In this document: positions 39,593 through 50,720 of the stretch, piece after piece
How positions within the stretch are numbered: position 1 is the stretch's first letter
How the letters are laid out: each line of letters begins with the position of its first letter
Assembly (NCBI RefSeq): GCF_040807025.1
Contig: NC_090943.1
Coordinates: 118,743,900-118,807,899, forward strand
Direction: 5' to 3'
Origin: Struthio camelus
Taxonomy: Eukaryota > Chordata > Aves > Struthioniformes > Struthionidae
Length of the DNA stretch: 64,000 nucleotides
The notes under the pieces: model-generated
Database searches by the model: none
What the model was told of the DNA's origin: nothing
The model's input: only the letters and a program-made list of their open reading frames with translations
Made by a program: the position numbers and the translations under genes

Positions 39593-39768
39593 TCAGTCAA
39601 CCTTGTCTTTTGCTCCATGTTTAAGGATGTGCGTGCACTCAAACTCAAAGTTGAAATTCCCCTTTTTGTCAATTGGTGCCTCCCTGTACAGCTCATCTAC
39701 CTCTTCATCTGTAAACCTGTCTCCCATAGTCGTCAGCAGCTCTCTCAGGTAAGTCTTCTTGAATAAAC
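39593..39768 (-). pseudogene. MYL12-like exon 4, frameshifted
   Basis: 176 nt against 173 in the intact gene. The acceptor reads CTAAG (intact copy CTAG), so the exon begins one base later. After FIQED the frame is lost at TTACC (intact TACC) and runs to TGA at 39707-39705. In the ancestral frame the rest is still open and reads [19 protein letters not shown], then the linker and KHGAKDKVD. The end differs by a 3-base gain that turns NYIEFTRIL into [10 protein letters not shown]. The 102 nt at 39650-39751 are identical to 57460-57561. Confidence 0.85.
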
Positions 39769-42700
39769 CTTAGAATGCAATTTAGGGAAAGAAACATAAA
39801 AGGGAAGAAGTTGTTTCACAGCAAGTCTCAAAAACAACTGGATGAATAGTAAGACAGTTACAACAGCAGACATGAAGTTAACTAATACAGCACGTAATAT
39901 ATGCAGAGCATTTGCACCAAGAGCCTGAAATAGTTCCTCAATTGAATTCTAAAAAAAACTCCTTTAATGCAAAGGGGAGGGAGAAGGTTTGATGCAGGTT
40001 ATACAGTTTCTTGAAAAGAAAGCCTGATCTGCTGTGACCTCGTAATACCTATTTCCGTATAGTGATCTTAAACAACTCTAAGTGGAAAAACAAGTTCTTG
40101 AGGTAGGAATACAGTCACTGCTGTTCTTCATTATACAACATGCTCTCTTAATTGAATTATATTTTTCTTGACTTAATTAGAAATACTTGTGCAACCTCTA
40201 TAAACTAGTTTCCACTAGAGACTAAATAACCAGTGGCTGGCTTTTCACTGCTGCACAATACTGTCGCTGGAGGCAGTTTACATGGATACAGTGAATTGCT
40301 GGCAAGTGTCCAGGGGAAGAGTTTATAACAGAACAGATTTTCAGACAGGATTGAGCAAGTTTAACTCAGAAGAAAGGAAGACTAGTTACTGTGGAGAGTT
40401 AGATATGGAGAAGCTAGTGAAAAAAGGTAGGATATATGAAGTTACTTATCTTACAAAATATTAGCAGAATTTAGGGAAATAAACACAAATATAAAAATGC
40501 GCAGTTAATGAGTTCAACACTGCAAAGGGAGTTCTGTTAATTCAATTTCAATAGATGAGCAGAACCACCAGTTGCCAAGTAAGTCCAGAAAAGTTTAGAG
40601 ATTAAAAAAGGAATGTGCAAAATAAATGGCACACGCACGACTGCAGAATGCAGAGACTGCTTAATGTTGAAATAAGATGTACCATGCCTTAAAAAATGCA
40701 TAATAATTGCTTCTTTTGAGAAAAAAAGGTGTTTATTGAACTCTAGTTTGAGAAATACCAACAGAACAGAGGAGGTAAAAGCCTGCTCCAAAAAAGATAT
40801 GTAAACTATGTAGGACAGCTGGAAATCATAAGTAGATACGCACAACGATTGATGTAGATTCAGTTAGGATATGATAAAAAAAAGTTCTGCTTTGGAAAGA
40901 GAGCTGAAAAACTTCAGCAGAGTTCATTAGAGAGAAAAACCAAACAGGGAATCAGGGGACCAAAAGGCAGTCAATAAGCATGACAAATTATCATGGGGTC
41001 GGTCTATGCTGCAGGAAAGGGAAAAAAAAAAAAGTTACAACATATGCTAATTAAAACAGCATCATCTTCCAGCGTAGACAAGCCTTGATTAATGACTCCA
41101 AATGAAGAAGACTAAAAGCTATGCTCTATGCTTAAAGTACACTTTAAAAAAAGAGGAGAATGTTCAGTTGGCCAGGCCCTTCTTAATCAGGTCAAATTTT
41201 ACAGTTCTCTCTTTGTGGGTCAAGAAAGGAAAAGCATAGCTAAACAGATTAGGTTCTCCCCTTCTGCAGTGCTATAGGGATCAAACAGTGATGAGAGATG
41301 ACATAAGGATTAGTATTCAAAGAATGCAAGGCTTTTGGTGCTGCAAGTTTAGCCTCAAGGATTTAATTGCTTTTGTCCGAATGGACAGGTATATAAACTC
41401 TGAACTAGGCTGCCAGACTAGCAATACACTAAAAGTTCTATCAGCACAAAATTATAAACCAAACACTACTCCCATCCTTCCCCAAATTAACTCACGCACA
41501 ACTTCAATATAGACAAGGAGTAACAAACTAACGAAGCAAAATTTAAGATTTAGTGTTCGGCAGACAGCACAAAACAGATGACAACGGGGGATCAAAGAGC
41601 GCAGACAAAAGAAATACCAAATGCAGACAGATAAGCTTTTATACTGATTTCATAGTGCTACTGATTTATGTGACAGAAATGCTGAAGTAACATACCCAAC
41701 TAGATTGGCAATATAGGAAACGGAAGCAAAACCCAACAAGTACAATAGCTTTATTCTCACAAAGAGGATCTGATTTGCATTGTTCCCCCTCAAAAGAACT
41801 ACACCGATCTAGAGCTACAAACTAAGCCCATAATACACACACAGATGGAGATAATTAAGTGGAGGAAAAAAAAGGTTTAACATAGCTAGAACTGCTTTTT
41901 TTTTTTCATTGTAAAAAGGAACAAACTGACCAAAAGTCAAGTCTAAGAATAAAATAAATAAACGGCAAAGACAACACGGGTTCCACAAATAAATTACACA
42001 TTGTTATGAAGAGTGCATTTTAGTTATTAAAGTTATTGTAGAATAAAAATCAACAAAACTTAGCCTAAATATCTAACTTGTTTCCTGATTAAAATTAGAG
42101 GATGGTATAAGACACAGAAGAGGCCATAGAACCATTATCCTAAAATCATACTAGGATTAGACTAAAACATTTATCACAGAGAGTTTAAAGATAATCAAAT
42201 CAAATGCGTCAGTACAGTGGGGTTTGAACTAGTAACTTATTATTTAAATAGACATAGAAGGTGACTGTTGAAAAGAACCCCTAACACAGTCATTTTCTTT
42301 GTATCCTAATTCACAGGCTCTTGGTTTGGCGCATACAAAAACCCCTGTAGCACAGTGAGTCAGACTACCTGTGGAGAGAAAATAATTAACCTGCTAAGAA
42401 AACTTCCTTCTTTAGGAGATGGTAAAGAGATTTCCCTCAAGAGGGAGGAAGTCAATTAACATTTGAAAAGGCCTTACCAACAGAAAGCCTGTTTACCTAC
42501 ACCCCAGCAGGAAGTACCCTTACTCTTTGAAAAAGGCAAAAGGTGCTAAAAATACACAGACTGAAAATAGCTGTTTGAAATGGAACAAAATCCTTTGAAA
42601 GGTTCAGAGCACATTTCCACAGATTAGTTTGAAATACTGTAGTAGACAATTGTGAGAAAAGGTTATAGGTGCAATGACATCTGTAGTATACAGACAACGT

Positions 42701-43230
42701 AATCTCTGTATGTGCTAATATAGCTTGGACCCTTGATAACTAGAGGCCTTGACACGTTCACCACATGGCAAAGACGTGATATTCTGTAATTCCACAGAAA
42801 TTCGTTAAGAAATTCATCCCTTGTTGCTAAACACTTCTCCAGAATTTTAGCTTCCACTAAAAAAATAAATAAAAGCATAAACTCTAATGTCACGATTATA
42901 GATGCAACCTTGCAAATGCGATAAAATAAATCCAAGCTCTACATTTTTCTCTTTTCTTTTTCCTTCAGTATGCTTGTCAGTCTAATTTGTCATTTCTGTC
43001 TTTCAGACCCACTCTGTTTATATCCTTAGATCATTAAGGCTACACTCTTCCTGTAACCTGAAAGCAAATCAAACTGTGGACAAGAGCATGGCACAAGGCA
43101 TTTGTCATCAAAGCCAAAACACAAGCTAGACAAGAAGAGGGTTTAGAAAAAGAGTTTACGTAGTCTGGCCAGTCTGTCTTGAAATACTAAATACTTCAAA
43201 GAATTCAGATACACATCAAATCCACTGTGT

Positions 43231-43251
43231 GGGGGGAGGGGGGAGGGAGGG
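43231..43251 (+). other. G-quadruplex motif in intron 3 of the left MYL12 copy
   Basis: G6-A-G6-A-G3-A-G3 on the plus strand, fitting the G3+N1-7 pattern. The transcript of the minus-strand locus would carry the C-rich complement, so any structure would form on the non-transcript strand. Confidence 0.6.
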
Positions 43252-43619
43252 AGAAACAAACTCAGTTGTATTGCAGATTTCAGCTCTGTCACCTTTTAAA
43301 GGCGATAGAAACTCATATATTACCTGTTTGAATTCCTCATCTTCTTAGAGCAAACGCACCTTATTTTGCACTTCGAGGAACAAGCATACTGCCTGCTTAT
43401 AAGCACTACTCTTCAAGGCCCACAGAAAAACATTACCACTGGCGCTCAGTACTCAGACTGAACAGTCAGATTCTCATGACTTGGTAGAACGTGCCATCTA
43501 GAAGGATTACTGCGTAATACCTCACGTAAAAAGGTGAAAACACAGGCATACTATTTAGAAATCCAAATAATCAACCTAAAGATATAAAAGTCCTTCGTGG
43601 CTGAGTTTCACCCACATAC

Positions 43620-43782
43620 CTGTCCGCTTCCTCATCAAAGCGAGCAAAAGTATTTCTGGTTATACCTTCTGGATCAGCACCCTTTAACTTCTCACCAAAC
43701 ATTGTGAGGAATATAGTGAAGTTTACGGGGCCTGGAGCCTCATTCATCATGGCATCTAGGTATTCATCTGTTGGATTCTTTC
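43620..43782 (-). pseudogene. MYL12-like exon 3, one base too long
   Basis: 163 nt against 162. Acceptor CTGTAG and donor GTATGT are intact. It reads [18 protein letters not shown], then [20 protein letters not shown] and ends DEEAD. The final codons are GCGGACAG where the intact gene has GCGACAG, an inserted G. The first half is nearly identical to the intact copy; the second half has many substitutions (for example N to K, DVI to GIT, AC to TR in ANACF-like positions). Confidence 0.85.
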
Positions 43783-43948
43783 CTACAGATAAAAGGATTC
43801 ATATTTGTGCTTTCAAACTAAAGAAAAAAATGTCACCTGAATAGCATAATACAAACTCAGACATCTCTCATAAGCTATCCCAAACTCAGTAGTTCGATCA
43901 TAATAGCTCTAACTTGTTTGACAACTGTAAACGCAAAAGGAACATCAC

Positions 43949-44147
43949 CAACGGAAATGAGCATATTGTGCAAGTCGTCTTCGTCAATGAAGCCATCCCT
44001 ATTCTGATCAATCATGTTGAAAGCCTCTTTGAATTCTTGAATTTGCGACTGATCAAACATTGCAAATACATTGGAAGTGGCACGCTGAGAGCACTTCTTA
44101 GTGGTTTTTGTCTTTGGTCTTTTGCTAGACACGCTGATTTTTGGATG
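43949..44147 (-). pseudogene. MYL12-like exon 2 with GTG in place of the start ATG
   Basis: Acceptor CTCTCCTAG, exon from 44147, donor GTGATG at 43948. The expected initiator is GTG followed by TCTAGCAAA (S-S-K), where the intact gene has ATG. Continuing from it, 184 nt remain open, matching the intact exon in length. KKRPQRATS has become KKCSQRATS, the dual phosphorylation sites T and S are retained, and EF-hand 1 ([12 protein letters not shown]) keeps its acidic ligands. No stop separates the GTG from the acceptor, so an upstream in-frame ATG in exon 1 cannot be excluded. Confidence 0.85.
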
Positions 44148-45434
44148 CTAGGAGAGAGGTAAATACAGTAAACGCAATAAAATCAGAGTTAAGATTTAAA
44201 TAAAAATGGTACTAAGGTTTACCATTAAAGTTCACAGATGGAAAACATTTCTAATACTCTTTCCATTTCCTCTTATTAGAACCTTTTGCCCTAATCAAGA
44301 AGAAAGGGAGAAAGAGAGGCAGAAAATGCAAACAAATGACAGCCAGACCCCTAACAAAGACAAGCTACTAGATGTATGTCAAATGTAACTTTCAGTCTTA
44401 AAAGGAACAGTTTTGTCTGGAAACCCTTCTTCTTGATACATACATCTGCAAGAAGGGAACTCGTCTTGAGCGTAAAGGAAGAAAGTGAGGTTTTTAAAGC
44501 TATTGTTAAGTCTGTGAAAAAACTCTGTATGGATATGAATATATGTACATACTTCAACTATGTGCAGTATTAGATAGTAGGGGAATGAGTAATGGAACTC
44601 AGTTCACATGAACAAACTCTGAAGTACCAATACTTATGACCTAACAGCAGTAAGCAGTTGATTTTTTTTTTTTTTAATAATGATGGGCCTGTCTATGTCT
44701 TTGCCTTGCTGCCATTATTTAAAAAAAATAAAAAAGAAATAAATTAGGACAACTGTGCAAGCTGTATTTCTGCTGATACCTGTAAGTGCTGTCTCAACTT
44801 AATTTACATTTATCCATTTAAATTTTACCAGATAGATACAGGTCTGGCACACTTGAAAGCTGATTTCCGATGCCTATTCATTTAAGCAAAAGGGCAAAGC
44901 AGCCTCTTCACAGTGCTTTTACTTGTCTCCCTAGAACAAGCGCTCAAAATAGGTATCTTCACCTGTAGCACTGAGGCAGCCAGAGCTTGGGTCTGAACAG
45001 CAAACTGCAATGTCCTTCCTCAGTTATTTAATCATCCCCACTATCACTTAATCCACCTGTTGCTAAGACTGCTGAGGTTCCCACTGCAGTACTGTGGAGC
45101 AAGCTAAGAAGCTTTAAGATTTTATGAAGAATGCATGTGTCCTTTAGGCTGTTTGGGAGGGATGGAAGAGGACTGCAGGAAGGCATTGCACCCCCAGCTC
45201 TTCAGCCCAAGGTTTTAGTACAAAAGCTCGTCAGCTTAAGAGAAAGCAACAGCCACGCGCTTATGCCTCAGAAAACCAAAAACTGCCTCACAGCTACGCT
45301 TTGGCTGGGGCCTATACACGTGGAGAGAATAAAGCCTGGAGAAAACATTCAACTGTCCAGTGAGCACAAGACACGTGAAATCGCACTGAGGACAACGATT
45401 TTTTCCTCAGAGGAAAAACACACTTGGTGTGCTT

Positions 45435-45848
45435 AAAAGCCGCTTCCCTCTGGAACAACCGCCCCCTGCCCTGGACCGTGAGGGCGCGTCTCCATCCTTG
45501 CGCTGGGAGTCCGAAAGCTCCTGCAGTCCCCAGCGCTTCCCGCGAAGGCAGAGTCACTGCTTGTTCGTCGCTTGCTGAGAGTCCCCCAACGCGAAACGAC
45601 GCCACTAAGCCCCGGCTCCTCCGCCGGTTGAGGCTGAGACTCAAAAAGCAGCCACGGCTGCCGCCGCCGGTGGCGGCATGCCCCCCCCTTTTTTTGTTTT
45701 CCTTTTTTTTTTTTCCGGCCTCAACCGGTGGAAAAGCCGGCGCCACCGCCTCTCACTAGCAGCAGCTGCCCCCGCCGCCAACGGTCACGGCCAACGGTCG
45801 TTGGTTCGAACGCGTCTTGCAACGGCCGCTCGCAGCGAGGCCCCCCCC

Positions 45849-45892
<44 letters not shown>

Positions 45893-46500
45893 CAGACCCC
45901 GCCCCGGCCGCCGCCACCTCCTCTTCCCCCGCCGACCGGCGACGAAGCCTGCGTAGCACCGGCCCTAGGCAGCCGCCACGGCCCCGCCCCAACGGCGGCC
46001 GCCGCGGGCAGCCGGTGCGACCCGGACGGCGAACGGAGGAGCCGGCGGCAGCTCCCGCAGGCGCTTCCTAGAGAAGCCATCGCCCTCGCCGCCGGTTCGG
46101 GCCGCCCGCGCAGCCGCCTCTCTGGCCGGCGGGAGCGGCGCGTTGGCGCAGCCCGCGGCGGCGGGGGATGAAGAGGAGGAGGAGGAGGGTGCGGAGAGCG
46201 CCGGCGCTCGGTCCAGCGGGGGCCCGGCGGGCAGGGCAAGGGGCCCGGCGGGCAGCTGGTTTCCGAGATTTCAGAAATCGCGCTGGTGCTGCTGGGCGGC
46301 GGGGCGCGGGCGGCCGCTGCGGCAGGCTGTGCTCTGCCTCCGCGCTCTTCTTGCCGGAGGCAGAAAAGGTAGTTTTGGAGGGCTGCTTCGCCTTAGCCTG
46401 TTCTTCTTCCTGTTCGCTTTTTTTTTTTTTTTTTTAATGTTGAAGATGGAGCCTCGGTCGGTGTTCCCTGCAGCCTCTGCCAGCGTCCGCGAAGTTAGCA
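45435..46500. promoter_or_regulatory. CpG island, promoter of the left MYL12 copy
   Basis: About 1 kb of CpG-dense, GC-rich DNA immediately 5' of the left MYL12 copy, with a GC box (GGGGCGGGGCC on minus, about 45979-45990) and a long CT microsatellite. A candidate exon 1 donor is GTGAGA at 45756-45751 on minus, which would give an intron 1 of about 1.6 kb; its -1 base is A, so the placement is weak. The long open frames on both strands here are products of GC-rich composition. On the plus side, AAAAG followed by GTAGTT near 46368 could be a donor for a divergent transcript. Confidence 0.7.
45850..45892. repeat. (CT)n/(GA)n microsatellite in CpG island
   Basis: About 20 CT units with one GT interruption. 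On the minus strand (gene sense) it is a GAGA tract, close to the inferred start of transcription of the left MYL12 copy. Confidence 0.9.
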
Positions 46501-47911
46501 GGCTTCTAATATCGTAGGAATGAGGTAAACCAAGCTAAATCATTTGGCAACATACGGCCTGAATAAAAAAAAAAAATGTAATTTTTTTTTTCCTCCTTGC
46601 GTTCAGCCTTCCTCACGTTTCACTTCAGGGCTCAGTGAAATTCTGGTTTGTGTCTTCAGGTCTTGTGAGTGAGTGTGCCCGCATCAGCAAGTGTTAACAC
46701 CTGTAATCGTTAACAGAGTATAAGACCCCTTTGGAGGCTTTATTTTTGCTTACATTTCCTTCATAAGTGCAATAAAAAAGACAGCACTCATTTTTTGCTT
46801 TCCTCATTTGCCAGCGTAGGCTCTCAAATACGCGGAATACTGCTTCTTTTTACCGCACCCCCGAGGATGGGGACTGAAATGACTTTGTAAGAAATGGGTT
46901 GTTAGCCTGTGACCCAAATGCTTCTGCATTTCTGAATTTTTTCTAAATGTAATGGTCATTCACCTTTTGCTTATTTAAGTTCCATAAAGCAGTTGGGCTT
47001 CCGGAAGCTGTTGTTTAGTACACACAAATTTCTGCAAAATTGTCAGATGGGAAAGCTTTGCTGTTAGTTCATCGCTCTCTTAACTCCATTCCTGCGCTTC
47101 ATCAGTGGCATTGGTACACAATCAGTATACATCGGGGTCTTGGTATACAATAGCTAAGGGAAAAGGAAAAAATAGATCAACAAACTTGCTGAAATAGCCA
47201 GTTATACTTACTGAGGTAAATGGATTAAGTTTAGGCACTCAGCATATTGAAGTTAACATATGATCTGAAAGCTGCTGTCCCAAACTAGAAGGTAGACACT
47301 TTCATTGCTGAAAGGACCAACTTTATCCATCCTCCCCCCCCTCCTCCCCATAGAAGATTTACTTCATGAGGGCTGAGAACTTGGCTTAATTTGCTTTTAG
47401 GAATAGTTCTTGAAGAATTTTAATATCACTTTTCTAAAATTTGCCTCAAAACGTGGTGGAGAAAAATTATTGAAGTTTGCTGGATCAAGAGCATGGTCAT
47501 GGAAAGTGTTGGGGAAAAATCCTCTATGCATACTAGGTGTGGCACATAATTTCAGGGTAATTGTATGCAAAGTGTGAGTGGCAGAAAAGCAGTAGAAATG
47601 CCAAGATAGTAATAGAGTTACTCAAGTACTCAGTGATAACGTTGAACAACTGAATTGTGTGTTGAAGTTTAATTATGAAAGTAGTTATTTGACTTCTTAA
47701 ATTAAAAGCCTTTCATCCAATGCTTTAAGCGGAACCAGTGCTGCAAATATAGTACTACATTACAGTGTACTGTTTTCAATCCATTAAAAGATGTTACATG
47801 AAACGCATGTCAACATGTCTGTTGTTCCCAGTGTGTAATTTCTGGGGATGTGAGAAGAGGTATAGTAACATTACTTGCCCCATATAATATCAGTTCCTAG
47901 TGATGAAATAG

Positions 47912-47930
47912 CCTGTCTGTCTGTCTGTCT
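47912..47930. repeat. (CTGT)n microsatellite
   Basis: Four to five CTGT units. Confidence 0.85.
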
Positions 47931-50369
47931 CAAACTTTTTTTTCCCTCTGATTTGTCATATCATAATGAATGACAAGCAGTTGTTAAATGCAGACCACTT
48001 CCTATGTGATGTAAACGTGTGCAATGCTGTTAAGGGCTTTTGCAAAGGGTTTGGTTTTACTTGATTTCAGTGTTTGTGATACAATTTAAGAAAGCTAAGG
48101 GACAAAATCAGATACATTTTGCCTCATAATATTTGGAGAATTTTTTACTCAATGTCACAAATCTTTTTTTTTTTTTTAATAGACGTGACTCATTTTAAGT
48201 TGTATTAGCTTGTGCTTCAGCCCTGATATAAGAAAATCTGTTGTGATGATCTCTCACATGGGTAGGACTCTGTTTGTGGTGTTTAAACTTCACTCTGGAG
48301 AGCTGTGAGACCTGTGAGCAGCCCACGGCTCTGAACAGTACTGAGCTCACTGCAGCTGTGTACCCCTGGGGATGCATTCCCTGGAGTGGAGCATGCAAGT
48401 GGCTATAATCTCACTACCTGCTATCTTACAGGCTGTTTCTGAGTGTACACGCTATTAAGCTACTGGCTGTTTCTTGAGTACACAGGCCCCTTTGTTGTCT
48501 GATTGCGCTCTCTGACTGTGCAGAGCTGTGCTTGCATTTTACTATCTGATGGGATAGCAGGCCTGGTCTTGAGGACAGCCTTGGGCCTCCTAAGGAAAGT
48601 ACGTTCTAGGAAGTGCAAGGCTGAAATAGGTAGCTCTGGTGCTAAGTGGTTTATTCAGCCTTTTGCCGTTATACAGTGCAAAGTGGTCCAATCTTCACAT
48701 CCTGACCTTGGGAGGAGGAATGAAGCATTTCAGCAGCTGCTCTGCAGAGTGAATTTGTCGTTCCCAGCTTCCTATGTGCAGACGGAGCACTGGGAAGGGC
48801 ATTTGGGTCCAATGAATTCTCAGGCTGTGGGTTGAAAGGATACTAATTTAGCCTTTAGTATCGTACCAAGAATTAGTGCCATCTAGTGATGACCTTTGTT
48901 TTTATGCAGCGTTTGTTTTATGGGCTGGAGAAAAACAAAGAACCACATCGAGGAATGTATGCCAAAAGGTTGTTTATTTCTCAGCACCGTACAATTTCAT
49001 GTGTAAGACATACATAACAGGAATTAATTTAACCGTTCTGAAAACATGACCAGACCTTTTTCTTCTATTACGCCCGCCTTCTTTCTCATATATATCAATC
49101 CTGTTTAAGGAGTCATTCTTTTTAAGCAATATGTATACAATTTTTCCATCCTGTCCATCTAAAATATTCAGTTACTTTGGTGCTTTGAAAAGTTTTCCTG
49201 TATCTGTTTTTCTTCGATGGTCCAGAAGCCTTCAAAATTATCTGTTTCATACTTAACTGATACAGCTGCTATCAACCCGAAGCAATTTACAGTAAATCTT
49301 TTTCCTACTTTCACTTAATTCTCTCCTTTTCTCTAACTCTACTGAGTTGTAATGACCACATAAATATTCTTAATAAGCTTGGTTGCTTAATGAAGCAGGA
49401 TCAGTCTGTGTTATTCGATGCCTCTTTGTAAACCCAGTGAAAATCACACAAACAGCTGTACTGGTTCGCGCTAAAAGACTATCTAGTCCCGTGTCTGCTA
49501 GCTGTAAAGGAGCTGCCTGATCTGAACGTGGAAAGCCGGGGGTGAAGTTCTGGTCATCCTTTGCTGAGCTGCTGTTCCCATTGACTGTGTGTGCGCGGTC
49601 TGCTCCCTAAAGGCAATTGTGATCAACAAGTGGGAGCCAGGGAATGGGTTTGCTTGTTCACAGTGATGGTGTACTTCTTGCTCACAGGATCATCCCCAGC
49701 ATCTGCATTTGGCCATATACAATGATGAGGAGCACAGCAGGCCAGTCCTGATTGCTCAGGATGGAGTTTTGTTCAATGTTCAGGTCATTAGGCCTACCTA
49801 AGAATGGGAGAATCATTTAGCATGAGGTTAAATGAGATTGTCCAAGTCTCAGTCTGATTCTTCTCCAAGTCAAAAGTGGCCACTGACGTGGTGATGGGGA
49901 ATCCCGGCAACTGTGTTCTCTTCTTATTCTTGCATCTCTAGGTGCAGCACCACTGGGGTGTGTCTACTGGCTCCTCTGATGCCTCCAGGAAACAATAGAC
50001 GCTGTCAGGTCTCCCCTGCAGGATCTTTTGTTTGAGTTTGGGTTTTTTCATGTTTTACCTTCCAACCTCCCCCCGCCCCCCGCCCCATGCCTGCTGTCTT
50101 CTTTTTTACTGAAACTTGGAATCATTTCTTTATGCTTCCTTTCCTTTTTTTTTTTTTTTTTTTTGAAGAGGAGGGAGCATTTGGTGCTTTTAGCCTGGGT
50201 ATCAGCCCATTCCTAAGGGGAACACAACAGCAGTGGCCATGTGCAGGTACTTGGGAAAGAACAAGAACTGTGGAAGCATATGATATCCTCCCTGGAACCT
50301 CTCCCAACGTCTACTATATATCACAGGGGGCAGGGGGTAGCCACCCTGAACTCAGCTCACATGGTATTC

Positions 50370-50720
50370 AATAACCTGGAAGAATTTTTTCACAAGCTGG
50401 CCTAGTGTGTAATCCTTGAATTGATGTAAATTTAGCATGCACAATATCCTTTGCAAGGGTGCTATTTGCTACATGAAGAACCTTCCTTTAGCTTATTTTA
50501 AAACTACCTGTTCCTAGTTTTATTTCATGCCCCAGACTTTGTATTGGAAGAAATGATAAGGCTAGATCGTGTGCCCACCTTGTTAGCGTTATGTTTAGTT
50601 CTAGAGAGCTCTTGCATATCCCATCAGTTCTGGCAGACTAAGAGTCCTGCTCATGTAATTATTCTTATACCTTCAGCCATCATAGATTTAAGACCGAGGG
50701 TATGTATGCATAGGAAAGAA
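50370..50720 (-). mobile_element. Old CR1 LINE relic (3' region)
   Basis: The plus strand resembles the antisense of the 3' part of old CR1 elements: CTACATGAAGAACCTTCC, then GCTTATTTTAAAACTACC, TGTTCCTAGTTTTATTTC, and further on CTTGCATATCCCATCAG. Strongly diverged, no open frame. The call rests on recognising the order of these blocks. Confidence 0.5.

Larger units (their letters stand above)
39289..45756 (-). pseudogene. MYL12-like myosin regulatory light chain, decayed tandem duplicate
   Basis: Unprocessed paralogue of the intact MYL12 gene to its right: same strand, exon order and intron positions, and a homologous but diverged 3' UTR (shared AAAAATC-AGCTAA and GATCTTTGTCCC blocks in plus-strand reading, about 39320 and 39366). 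The homologous coding blocks are 44132-43949, 43782-43620 and 39768-39593. Lesions are a start codon read as GTG (44132-44130), one extra G in exon 3 (about 43622-43625), an exon 4 acceptor moved one base by G to A, and one extra base in exon 4 (about 39750-39752) that gives a stop at 39707-39705. Predicted phosphosites (RATS), EF-hand 1 and much of the C-terminus remain recognisable. By mammalian gene order it sits in the MYL12B position. It could still be transcribed, or be rescued by an upstream ATG in an unplaced first exon, but the exon 4 frameshift would still remove the C-terminal lobe. An assembly error would have to explain several independent changes. Confidence 0.8.

Noticed and set aside
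43875-44132. 85-residue protein ending in intron sequence after the left MYL12 exon 2
   Set aside because: The residues after LISVG are a read-through of intron 2; the donor at 43948 is intact and the first codon is GTG, not ATG.
45803-45811. GGTTCGAAC, resembling a tRNA T-loop
   Set aside because: No matching A-box, acceptor stem or anticodon arm around it.
45721-46239. 172-codon minus-strand and several plus-strand open frames in the left CpG island
   Set aside because: Low complexity (the GA/CT microsatellite reads as RERERE or SLSLSL), and several frames on both strands are open at once.
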